From: JAFNAG01 sp963739235
GTDB taxonomy: Bacteria; Acidobacteriota; UBA6911
Direction: 5' to 3'
NCBI GenBank assembly: GCA_963739235.1
Contig: CAVTZY010000033.1
Location: 62,001-126,000, forward strand
Length of the DNA stretch: 64,000 nucleotides
Each line of letters opens with the position of its first letter. The stretch's first letter is position 1. Position numbers and translations under genes: made by a program. Below are positions 37,180 through 45,236 of the stretch, one piece after another. The notes under the pieces are model-generated. The model was not told where the DNA came from. It searched no databases and worked only from the letters and a program-made list of their open reading frames with translations.

Positions 37180-37809
37180 ATGACGAATCTCGAGAACGAT
37201 TTTTTCTTGAAACGTGATCCGGACGTTCTCGCTGCCCTGTGCAGGAGTACGGTCGGAATCGCCGGGGCCGGTGGATTGGGGTCGAATGTCGCGGTGACTC
37301 TGGCAAGATCAGCCGTCGGCAAGTTGATCATTGCAGACTTTGACATCCTCGAAGCCCCCGATCTCAGCCGCCAGTACTATTTCATCGACCAGATCGGGGA
37401 GCCGAAAGTAGAGGCACTTCTGGAAAATCTGAAAAGGCTGAATCCTTTTTCGATCTATGAGATTCATAACCTCAAAATCGGGCGCGAAGATGTGGCGCCC
37501 ATCTTCGGGTCTGCGGACATTCTGATTGAAGCCTTCGATGACGCGGACCAGAAGCAGATGCTGATCGAAACCTGGCTGACCCTTTTCCCCCTAAAACCCA
37601 TCATTGCCGCTTCCGGATTGGCCGGATTCGGCGCCAACGAGCGCCTGCACCAGAGAGATCTCGGAAGCCTTTATATCTGCGGAGATGAGATCAGCGAATG
37701 TGATGTCGATCTGGTTCCCATGGCCCCGCGTGTCGCCATCGTCGCCAACATGCAGGCAAACCTGGCAATCGAGCTGCTAGTAAACATAAAGACATCGAGA
37801 GGCAGCTAA
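37180..37809 (+). CDS. thiF: ThiF-family ThiS/MoaD adenylyltransferase
   Basis: 210 residues from the ATG at 37180, directly before MTNLENDFFLKRDPDVLAAL. The nucleotide-binding motif is VGIAGAGGLGSNVAVTLARS, followed by ADFDILEAPDLSRQYYF with the conserved Asp and Arg finger, and PIIAASGLAGFGA. This short form activates the C-terminal Gly-Gly of a ThiS-like carrier for sulfur transfer in thiamine synthesis. A ThiS/MoaD-like protein is encoded at 48613. The TAA stop and last codons coincide with the terminal repeat of the element at 37807-38050, so the original C-terminus may have been changed. Confidence 0.82.
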   Translation: MTNLENDFFLKRDPDVLAALCRSTVGIAGAGGLGSNVAVTLARSAVGKLIIADFDILEAPDLSRQYYFIDQIGEPKVEALLENLKRLNPFSIYEIHNLKIGREDVAPIFGSADILIEAFDDADQKQMLIETWLTLFPLKPIIAASGLAGFGANERLHQRDLGSLYICGDEISECDVDLVPMAPRVAIVANMQANLAIELLVNIKTSRGS

Positions 37810-38050
37810 GGGCTCGCGCAAAAATAACTTCACATTTTGCTGCCGGCTTCAAAGCCCGCGCGTCAGGAGAAAGATGCTATAGGAAATTAGATGCTTGGAA
37901 GCCAGCAGCCCTGCGGGGCGCGGCGGCGGCGGGCATCTGCGGCGTTGCCGCTCCTCGACGATGTCACCACATCGCCTGCGTCGCGGCGCCTTGCATCTGC
38001 CCGCCCGGCGCTCGCGCCAAAATGTGAATTTATTTTTGCGCGAACCCTAA
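37807..38050. repeat. MITE-like element with 33-bp inverted ends
   Basis: The first 33 bases (starting TAAGGGCTCGCGCAAAAATA) and the last 33 bases are inverted repeats matching at 30 of 33 positions. Total length is 244 bp, with a GC-rich interior containing a (GGC)n stretch and no open frame. The first three bases are the stop codon of thiF. No second copy was noticed in this window. Confidence 0.75.
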
Positions 38051-38329
38051 GCTCATTCCGGATCGAGATCATCGGACGGGAGCGGCAGGATGGCGCTCTG
38101 CGCGCCGACTTCTTATCATCAATCCACAATCAAGTTGGATTGGACTTTTTGTCCGATTCAGCATTGATACTAATAACTACATTACCCACACATAGATGCA
38201 GGCATAAGATGCCTGACATGCCGATAATTTCATGCAGTTTTTGGTTGATCGGTCGCTTGATGCTGCGGCATAATCAGGCGGGTGTAACAAGCTTAAAGTC
38301 CTGCAATCTAAACCAAGGAGTAAGTGAAA

Positions 38330-38635
38330 ATGAAAAGTTTTGTTGTTGCTTTTGTGACAGTAGCGCTGTTGGCAATTCCGCTGGCCGCATGGGCTGCTGA
38401 AGACGGTGCTGCACTCTATAAGACGAAGTGCTCCACTTGCCACGGTGCCGCCGGCGAAGGCAAGGCTGCGACCAAGATCCCGGCTTTGAAGGGGTCCACC
38501 CAGACTGCCGATCAGATCGTCACCTACCTCACCAAGGGAGCCGAAGGGAAGAGGGCCCCGCATGCCAAGCCAATGGCCAGTCTCACTGCCGAGCAGGCCA
38601 AGGCAATTGCGGATTTCGCAAAGGGTTTGAAGTAA
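38330..38635 (+). CDS. Small c-type cytochrome
   Basis: 101 residues: signal peptide (VVAFVTVALLAIPLAAWA), then one haem motif KTKCSTCHGAAGEGKAATKI and a distal Met ligand probably in HAKPMASL. AAGGAG nine bases upstream supports the ATG at 38330 over the GTG at 38324. It is a monohaem periplasmic electron carrier of the cytochrome c class I/c-553 type, as used by alternative oxidases or reductases. No oxidase or reductase genes lie next to it. A strong terminator follows. Confidence 0.9.
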   Translation: MKSFVVAFVTVALLAIPLAAWAAEDGAALYKTKCSTCHGAAGEGKAATKIPALKGSTQTADQIVTYLTKGAEGKRAPHAKPMASLTAEQAKAIADFAKGLK

Positions 38636-38651
38636 GCAATTTTTCAAAATA

Positions 38652-38688
38652 GCCACGAATTCCGCAAACCTCTCGCGGAATTCGTGGC
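38652..38688 (+). terminator. Rho-independent-like terminator after the cytochrome gene
   Basis: A perfect 14-bp stem (GCCACGAATTCCGC and its complement) with a 9-base loop lies 17 bases after the stop and is followed by GTTCTTATGTTT. The T-run is weak, but stem strength and position fit a terminator. Confidence 0.7.
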
Positions 38689-38792
38689 GTTCTTATGTTT
38701 ACCCCCCGAAAGCGCGGAGGTCGCCTCCGTGCAGCTCCTCGTCTGAATCAATTTCATTCCATAGACGACGGTCTCCTGCGTCTGCAGCGGCG

Positions 38793-39218
38793 TTACATCA
38801 CCGGCTTGGCTTTCAGGATGCCGAGCTGCAGCAGGAGGCCGGTGAAATCATAAATGCTGCGCAGGTTCGTGATCTTTCCGTTCCGGCAGGTCATGAAAAA
38901 AGCGCCCGGCAGAACAAATAGGCGCCCGGAACCCGGCAATCCGCAGAATTCTCCGGTGTGAGTGCCGTTTTGTGACCAATGGACTGCCGCATGGTCGCCA
39001 TCGACGAGCCGGCTTTCAACCACGAACTCCATTTGCGGGAACGCGGTGAACCAGCTGCGATACAGGGCCTCGATTTCCGGGCGCCCGCGGATTGTGCCCA
39101 CAAGCATGCTCGTGTAAACCGCGTCTTCGGCAAAGGCGGCCGCGAGAACCACAGCATCGCGGCGCGGCCACACCTCCAGCCAATTTGACAGAACCGTATT
39201 GATTTTTCCCCGACCCAT
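38793..39218 (-). CDS. SnoaL-like/NTF2-fold protein
   Basis: 141 residues with the cone-shaped NTF2-fold pattern: LSNWLEVWPRRDAVVLAAAF, then AEDAVYTSMLVGTIRGRPEI, LYRSWFTAFPQMEFVVESRL and GDHAAVHWSQNGTHTGEF. These are typical of SnoaL-like ester cyclases and related stand-alone NTF2 proteins. Most such proteins have unknown substrates. The gene ends at the left side of the IS element, whose terminal repeat starts 51 bases upstream of the start codon, so its promoter may have been altered by that insertion. Confidence 0.75.
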   Translation of the reverse strand: MGRGKINTVLSNWLEVWPRRDAVVLAAAFAEDAVYTSMLVGTIRGRPEIEALYRSWFTAFPQMEFVVESRLVDGDHAAVHWSQNGTHTGEFCGLPGSGRLFVLPGAFFMTCRNGKITNLRSIYDFTGLLLQLGILKAKPVM

Positions 39219-39447
39219 GACCAGGCCCTCCAGAGGAGTTGCTGCTGGCGTTGTAACAGGCCCTATCTAGAGCCTGTCCCGAAACCCGCATTTTTCAATT
39301 TAGCCTGCACGTATTATTAGGACAATCTTATTGTCTCAAGTCACGAGGCTCACGATCGAATTATTGCGCTGAACAACAAGACAAAATGGCTGTCATTGGA
39401 GACACCTCTTCCGTGAGTTTCCCTTGTCGATCCCGACCTTCATGGAT

Positions 39448-40968
39448 TTAAGCCACTTGGGGCTCGGTTGCCGCTCCCTCCCTGAGCGGCATTCGTGCGA
39501 TGACCCATAAGTTGTGCGTCAGTACGCCCCAGGCCACTGCCAGCTCGCGGTGCTCAAATCCTTTTGCCGGTAACGGACGGCCTAAAAACTGGTTTTTGAA
39601 AATTCCTATTCGCGCCTCGGTTTGCGAGCGGCGTTGCTGGCAGTCGACAAATCTCTCCTCCTGCATCCGCTGCTTCAACGCCACCGGCGATCGCGGGCAA
39701 ATCCCGTTGTAGATTCCCTCGTTTTCCAGACTGTTCCGCGTGTTGGCGCTGTCAAATCCGCGGTCCGCCCCCACACTCCGAACCTGCGGCGGAGCATCTT
39801 TGCCCGTGATTTCCTTCATCCGCTTCAAGCTTTCAGCCACCATCTTGCTGTCCGCGGGGGCGCTTTCCCGCCACAGATGATAGTCCACAATCACCCCTTG
39901 CCGATTCTCCGCCAGATACAGCGTGTTGCCAAACTCGACCTCCGCGTCGGCCTTGCCCCTCACAATCACCCGCACATCTGTCTCATAGAGGCTGAGCAGC
40001 TTATCCGCGTTCTTTACCGGCCGCTCGCCGATAATCCGTTCGTGCGCCTGTTTCCGCGCCCGGGGCAGCAGTTGCAGTACGCCATCAATCCGCGCCAGCA
40101 CTTGCTTGACTTCTTTTTCAGTCCATTCAGTCTGCCGCCATTCCTGGCTCAGCAGATCTCGGTGTCGCTGTGCGTGCTCCTCCACCCGACGCACCATCCT
40201 CTTCATTTTGCGCAACACCTTCTTGCGGGCTTTCTTGCCGTTTGCCTTGCGCCGCGTCATCGTCATGCCGATGCTGAGCTGGTTCATATCGCGCACAAAC
40301 TGCTCCGGCTCGTCCATCCGGTGTTTGAGCTCCTGCGCCCGAATCAGGGCCACCGCTTTCATCAGCGTGCGCGTCGCGTCCCTCAGCAGCACCCAGTCCA
40401 CCGGGAAATGGATGTTGGCCTTCACGCATGTGGTGTCTATGAACACCTTCTCCAGGTCCAGTGGCTCGGCCAGATCCATCGGCGCCCACTGGGCGCGATC
40501 TCCTTGGATCCCGGCCTGCAGCAGCAAAGGATTGATGACCTCGCGCATGGATGCGGCCGGCAGCCAGTTGGCGTAACGCTGCACGGTGCTCTTGCCCGGC
40601 ACCCGAATGACGCCCAGGGTATCGAGCAAACAAAACTTCTGCAGCACGGGGCTGTCGGCCAGCCGCGCGCTGAACCCCCGATAGCTCTCCCCCAAGAGGG
40701 TGCGTGCAAGATTGCAGCGGAGTGCACGGCGCGAGTGCTGCTGAAAGTGAAGCTGCTGTTTGAGATCGATATTCTGGGCAGGGTCCGCTTTCTGCGTAAG
40801 CCAGTCGTTCGTGCTCAACAGAACAAACCGATTTTCTACGTCGCTCTGATCCAGCAACTGGTTGATACGGTCGAGTTGTTGGCGGAAAATATGGTAGTCG
40901 ACATTGCCCACAACGGTAGGCAATGCCGGGCTTAGATGAGGCTGAAACGGAATTAATTTGACAGTCAT
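39448..40968 (-). CDS. DDE transposase
   Basis: 506 residues. The likely catalytic residues are D in LEKVFIDTTCVKANIHF, D in VRSVGADRGFDSANTRN and E in RSQTEARIGIFKNQFLGRPL, with the usual long spacing. A basic region rich in Lys/Arg (RRKANGKKARKKVLRKMKRM) lies in the middle. The family looks like an ISNCY or IS1182-like group, which I cannot settle by eye. It occupies most of a complete IS with 16-bp ends and a 4-bp target duplication, and shares a divergent promoter region with a small gene. Confidence 0.85.
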   Translation of the reverse strand: MTVKLIPFQPHLSPALPTVVGNVDYHIFRQQLDRINQLLDQSDVENRFVLLSTNDWLTQKADPAQNIDLKQQLHFQQHSRRALRCNLARTLLGESYRGFSARLADSPVLQKFCLLDTLGVIRVPGKSTVQRYANWLPAASMREVINPLLLQAGIQGDRAQWAPMDLAEPLDLEKVFIDTTCVKANIHFPVDWVLLRDATRTLMKAVALIRAQELKHRMDEPEQFVRDMNQLSIGMTMTRRKANGKKARKKVLRKMKRMVRRVEEHAQRHRDLLSQEWRQTEWTEKEVKQVLARIDGVLQLLPRARKQAHERIIGERPVKNADKLLSLYETDVRVIVRGKADAEVEFGNTLYLAENRQGVIVDYHLWRESAPADSKMVAESLKRMKEITGKDAPPQVRSVGADRGFDSANTRNSLENEGIYNGICPRSPVALKQRMQEERFVDCQQRRSQTEARIGIFKNQFLGRPLPAKGFEHRELAVAWGVLTHNLWVIARMPLREGAATEPQVA

Positions 40969-40996
40969 TGAGCTAGTCTATAGACTAACTTGCAAT

Positions 40997-41212
40997 ATGC
41001 AAACAAAATATGAATTAAAAGTGCAGGCGATTCGATCTCAGAAGCAGCAGGCCCGTCTTTATGTCTATTTCCCCCTGCCGCTGGCGGCCGCTATTGGCCT
41101 AGAGGCGGGCGAGGCCGTCCAGTGGGAATTGCTGGATCGGGGCGAACTCCATCTGCTGCGTCCGAACACCCCCAAGCCCCAGGCAAGACAAAAATCGAAG
41201 GCGTCTTCCTAA
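40997..41212 (+). CDS. Small AbrB-like passenger protein of the IS
   Basis: About 71 residues from the ATG at 40997. IRSQKQQARLYVYFPLPLAA, then GLEAGEAVQWELLDRGELHL, has the swapped-hairpin beta pattern of AbrB/SpoVT-type DNA-binding proteins, and the tail is basic. It is transcribed divergently from the transposase inside the IS ends, so it is a candidate regulator or accessory protein of transposition. The frame stays open upstream to 40958, overlapping the transposase start region. Function is inferred. Confidence 0.65.
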   Translation: MQTKYELKVQAIRSQKQQARLYVYFPLPLAAAIGLEAGEAVQWELLDRGELHLLRPNTPKPQARQKSKASS

Positions 41213-41600
41213 ATCCGGGCGGCGTTACCAGATCAAAAAACATAACGCATCATTTTTGCCCTTTTTCATGGTTTTCGCCACTCTTGGAGAGGAAGAAACC
41301 CCGTCCCCGCCTTGTAGGGGCAGGATCTCCGACTTTCGGGACAGGCTCTATCTATGGCCTCGCCTCAGCGGGAGCGAATTTCAGGCTGCGCAGAACCACA
41401 CAGTGAAATCCTCCACTTGTCACAGGTGTGCGTGCTTCAGAATATAACCGAAGGTCGAGCGCTTGAAAAGCCGCAGTGAATCCGCCCTGTCCTCCGGGTC
41501 CCAGTGTCACGCGCAGCTGAATCCAAGATGCTCCTTGGCCAAGAGTATAAGATGGTCGCGCTTCTGAAGCAATCAAAGAGCAGTTGACAGTGGTTTTCGA

Positions 41601-42992
41601 TCATTTGCCTGTGTAAAGATCGATGATGCGGTCGATGGCCTGCCGGCAGACAGCGCAAAAGCCCACTTCGTCCCGGGTGAACATGATGCAGTCTGCCTGC
41701 GGACGGTAGTAGCCTTTGGCTTCGTACATCGCGCCCTCGAAAGCTCCAACCTCGCCCGCGTGCGGACTGGATCCAAGCAGCTTGGTAGTGCGCATCCGTT
41801 CTTCACGGAAGAGATCTTCCATTTCCTGCTCCGGTCGCTTCTTGGCTCTGATCTCCACCCTCCGCGCCTGGATCTCCTTCTGCTCCGCTTCAAAGGTGTC
41901 CTTGGGCCATGGTGTAGGAAGAGGTGTGCCCGCCTGAATCAGACTCTTCCACCGGCTGCCCTGGCTATCCGCGGTGACATTGGGTTCCCACGGTTCGGGT
42001 CGCTCGGACGGGCCCTCATAAGCCACCGCGGAGGTGTAATACTCGTCAGCCAGCCCGGCAAAGTGGTGCCCGAATTCATGAACGAAAATATAAGGTGTAA
42101 AAGCGTTGTCCGCTGCTACCGTGGCGTAGAGATTGAATATACCCCCGCCGCCGTATTTGCGGTCGTTGACGATGATTTCGACAAACTCATAGGGCGCAGC
42201 CGCAGCAGCCTCGCGCATGCGTTTGTTGTCAAACGTCAGAACGTAGCGCTCCGAGCCGAAGGCGTCGTAACTTGCCCGAAGCGGAGAGCGCCGGAAAACC
42301 GCATCGGAAGGCCGTGCCACACCGCTCTCTTCGGCCGGCGTATCTATAGCCCAGACGTTGAATTCGCTCTTGCGCTCCTTGAATGGAGATGCGGCAAAAA
42401 GCAGGCCGACCATGCGCTGTGCGTCCTTGTGCCACTTTTCCATTTCGGCCGCGGTGTAGCCATCCCCCATGAGGAGGAGGTCGACTTTCTCCCGCGGCTC
42501 GCCATTTTTCAACACCGCCCACACTTTGGCCTTCGGCGCCGTGGAGCGGTCGACGGTCGAACTCCTCGGATCCACCAGCAGCGACCAGATTTCCCTGAAT
42601 GCATTTCCTGCTCCTCTCTTTTTTAGAATCACCTGGAAGGGCTCGGCAGGCGCAGGAAAGCGGAGCGATTCATGAAACGTGCGGTTGGATTCCTTGGCTT
42701 CCCCGGTAGTTTCCCACTCCCCATAGATGCTGGCAAACCCGCGCGAATAAAGGATCCTGTTGGTTTGCCGGTCGATGATCTCGAAGAAATACTTCCCGAG
42801 ATTGGTATCGTCGATCGTACGATTCGAGGGACCTGGCCACGGCCCCTCGATAACCACACCATCCAGAGCAAAGCGTTCTTCCAGCGCGTTGCCGGTATGG
42901 AAGTATTCAAGCCGCATCGTATCCGGCGATGGATCTGCGGCCGCCAAAAGGCCGACAAAAAGCAAAAAGGCTGAAATCACAGCTTCAAACAA
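41601..42992 (-). CDS. Secreted IgA peptidase M64-family zinc metalloprotease
   Basis: About 463 residues. The start is probably TTG at 42992, as GGGAGGTG lies just upstream and a signal peptide follows (FEAVISAFLLFVGLLAAADP); a GTG at 43028 is also open. The N-terminal beta-rich part is followed by the M64 domain with LLLMGDGYTAAEMEKWHKDA, YGGGGIFNLYATVAADNAFT and the zinc motif HEFGHHFAGLADEYY. A C-terminal CIMFTRDEVGFCAVC adds Cys ligands or disulfides. M64 proteases are secreted endopeptidases named after IgA-cleaving enzymes; the natural substrate here is unknown. Confidence 0.9.
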   Translation of the reverse strand: MFEAVISAFLLFVGLLAAADPSPDTMRLEYFHTGNALEERFALDGVVIEGPWPGPSNRTIDDTNLGKYFFEIIDRQTNRILYSRGFASIYGEWETTGEAKESNRTFHESLRFPAPAEPFQVILKKRGAGNAFREIWSLLVDPRSSTVDRSTAPKAKVWAVLKNGEPREKVDLLLMGDGYTAAEMEKWHKDAQRMVGLLFAASPFKERKSEFNVWAIDTPAEESGVARPSDAVFRRSPLRASYDAFGSERYVLTFDNKRMREAAAAAPYEFVEIIVNDRKYGGGGIFNLYATVAADNAFTPYIFVHEFGHHFAGLADEYYTSAVAYEGPSERPEPWEPNVTADSQGSRWKSLIQAGTPLPTPWPKDTFEAEQKEIQARRVEIRAKKRPEQEMEDLFREERMRTTKLLGSSPHAGEVGAFEGAMYEAKGYYRPQADCIMFTRDEVGFCAVCRQAIDRIIDLYTGK

Positions 42993-43059
42993 GAAGCACC
43001 TCCCGGGCACCCCCGCTGGACAGGGCACTGAGATTGTGAACGAAAGAGGGTCTTACAAG

Positions 43060-43210
43060 CCGGCCACGAAGAACACGAAGCGGCATACCCGCATTCCAAA
43101 AACCTCAACGCAGAGGCCACAGGGGATTCTTTTCTTCTGCATGCGTTCTCACTGCGACCTCTGCGCTGATCTATTGCTTTTCTTTGCTTTACAACAAAGA
43201 TTTGTGCGCA
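43060..43210. repeat. Dispersed repeat fragments
   Basis: CCACGAAGAACACGAAGCGG...CCTCAACGCAGAGG is followed by CACTGCGACCTCTGCGCTGA and a TTTTCTTTGCTTTAC stretch. The first half matches 28725, and the second half matches 14088-14155 and 45128-45165. Confidence 0.55.
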
Positions 43211-43272
43211 AGAATTACAAATATCCACGGTCGCATCGGATTCTCCGCGGCTACCTTTGCATGCTCGAGGAC

Positions 43273-44259
43273 CTATCGCCTGTAGCCCATCCTCATGTAG
43301 ACCAGACCGATCGCATCAACCGCGTCTCCGGAGCGGCCGATAAATCCGATGGTTTGACTTCCTGGAGGGACATCAATGCGGAAATCCCTTTCGCCTCCCC
43401 GCCCGCCGTAGACTTGGGAGGTGCGCTTGTTGGTGATGATGCGCACCGAATCGACCGTATCGCCAAAACGACCGGCAAGGCCGATGACGTATTCATCGCG
43501 GTCCAGGCGAAAGGTGTGGCTGTTGCCCCCCGAACGGCCATGTTGCTCCCCTTCGAAAGTGCGGCCATCGGGCAGTAGGTAGATCATCTGCACAGCATCC
43601 ACTGCATCGCCCGAGCGCACGACCACATCAGTGATCCTGGCGCCGGCTGGAACATTCTGATCGGTAAAGGGGCGTCCACCTCTCCCCCCGGCAATTTGCG
43701 TCTGGCTGAACTGCCCAGACATCGCCTGGTCTGGTGGATTGTAGTCGCGGCGACGCGGCAGGGGGGTATATACCAACCCGACCGCGTCCAGGGTATTCCC
43801 GGATCGGCCCGTAAACCCGATTGCCTGGCTGCCTGCCGGCACCTCGATGCGGTAGCGCCGGCTGCCGCCGTTCCCGCCAAACTGCGTGGAGGTGCGCTTG
43901 TTGGTGATGATCTGCATCGAATCGATCGTGTCGCCGTAACGGCCCATAATGGCGATGAGGTATTCATCGGAACTTAGCCGGATAGTGCTGGGCCTTCCAC
44001 CCGAGCCTCCGTGCATTGGGCCCAAAACCGTGCGTCCGTTGGGCAGGATGTAGGCCACCTGCACGGAATCGATCGTGTCACCCGATCTGATTCGCACCTC
44101 GGCCACGCGCGCACCGGCAGGGGGCTGAAAGTCGGAAAATTCATTACCCCCCCGCCCGCCGATGATTTCGGTCGTCGATAACTGCTGGGGATAACCGAGT
44201 GTGACTGCACATGAGAACACAGCTATGATCAGTATACCCATGAATGGCATTCGGCGCAT
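43273..44259 (-). CDS. Secreted protein with tandem jacalin-like lectin domains
   Basis: 328 residues from the ATG at 44259, chosen for its AGGAG site and signal peptide (MGILIIAVFSCAVTLGYPQQ). Two long repeats follow, each built from a pair of similar halves: IIGGRGGNEFSDFQPPAGAR with RSGDTIDSVQVAYILPNGRT, and IAGGRGGRPFTDQNVPAGAR with RSGDAVDAVQMIYLLPDGRT. The GG-GG-x-F start and the GRxGDxxDSxxxxT end match jacalin-like beta-prism domains, which bind carbohydrates. The protein thus offers about four beta-prism units and may bind surface or environmental glycans. Sugar specificity is unknown. Confidence 0.82.
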   Translation of the reverse strand: MRRMPFMGILIIAVFSCAVTLGYPQQLSTTEIIGGRGGNEFSDFQPPAGARVAEVRIRSGDTIDSVQVAYILPNGRTVLGPMHGGSGGRPSTIRLSSDEYLIAIMGRYGDTIDSMQIITNKRTSTQFGGNGGSRRYRIEVPAGSQAIGFTGRSGNTLDAVGLVYTPLPRRRDYNPPDQAMSGQFSQTQIAGGRGGRPFTDQNVPAGARITDVVVRSGDAVDAVQMIYLLPDGRTFEGEQHGRSGGNSHTFRLDRDEYVIGLAGRFGDTVDSVRIITNKRTSQVYGGRGGERDFRIDVPPGSQTIGFIGRSGDAVDAIGLVYMRMGYRR

Positions 44260-44539
44260 AGGGCTCCTTTCTTTCCAAAGACCAAAGAAAGTATATATCC
44301 ATTCGAGGCGAGGCAAAAGTGCGCTGAAACACACGATGCGGAATATCCGCAACCTGAAAGCCTCAACGCAGTCCTTCATGCGCCTGTTTCGCATCCAGGC
44401 ACATAAAAGGCCATGCCACTCTGCTGGGCGATTGTCGGAATCGATATCGCTATCGGCTTTTGCGTACGAATACTACCGATTGCGCCTGCAATTGCGACCT
44501 CGATGCCGATACCGATCCCGACGTTTTTGCCTTTCTGCT

Positions 44540-45094
44540 GCTATTTTCGGAACAGTCCCTCATGCGCCGGCGTGCACCCGATGACGCATGAAAATGTTGT
44601 GCTCCGGGCGCGGATTTTCTGCGCCGCCCTTTCAGGGCTCTTTTCGCTCGATTCCCTGTTCCCAGGGCTCACGCCCTGGGCTTTGCTGCGCCACCCCCTT
44701 CGGGGTTTTGCAACCGTGATCCTTGGAATTTTCACGGCCGTGCAAGGCATAGCCCTGAAAGGGCGGAACAGCACAGCCCAGGGCGTAAGCCCTGGGTTTG
44801 GTGGCCGGAGATCGCAAGCCCTGAAAGGGCGGCACAGAAGCGATTGAATCGATTGGCACCCCACGGAGTAGTTTTCGAAGCAGCCCCTCATGCGCCGGGG
44901 CGCGCCCAGTGACGCATGAAAATGTTGCGCTCTCGCCGCAGGTTTCCTGTGCCGCCCTTTCAGGGCTCTTTTCGCTCGATTCCCTGTTCCCAGGGCGTAA
45001 GCCCTGGGTTTGGGGGCCGGAGATCGCAAGCCCTGAAAGGGCGGCGCAGAAACGATCGAATCAATTGGCACCCCACTGAGTCATTTTCGGAACA
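44540..45094. repeat. Tandem copies of a palindromic intergenic repeat, family 3
   Basis: Two similar units (about 44540-44871 and 44872-45089) share TCATGCGCCGG...GACGCATGAAAATGTTG, then GCCGCCCTTTCAGGGCTCTT, TTCCCAGGGCGTAAGCCCTGGG-type hairpins and AATTGGCACCCCAC. The first unit has an extra internal segment of about 110 bp. A third start (TTTTCGGAACAG) follows at 45084. It is non-coding. Confidence 0.65.
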
Positions 45095-45236
45095 GAGGGC
45101 GCAGCGCGCTTTTCGTTCTTAAATGACTTCCCTCTGCGACCTCCGCGTTGTGCTGTTGCTTTTCCAGCCTAATTGGCAGGGACTTGCTCGTAAGTAGTAC
45201 ACGGTGCGTTTGCCAAAAGAGTGCGCGCCGGCCCTT

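Larger units (their letters stand above)
39269..41349. mobile_element. Complete insertion sequence with transposase and passenger gene
   Basis: Inverted ends AGAGCCTGTCCCGAAA (39269-39284) and TTTCGGGACAGGCTCT (41334-41349) enclose 2,081 bp. The four bases ATCT occur directly outside both ends (39265-39268 and 41350-41353), a target-site duplication. Inside are a minus-strand DDE transposase and a short divergent plus-strand gene. All parts look intact, so the element may be active or recently active. Confidence 0.85.

Noticed and set aside
39622..40935. 437-codon plus-strand open frame
   Set aside because: It is antisense to the IS transposase; His/Pro/Arg-rich translation is typical of a shadow frame.
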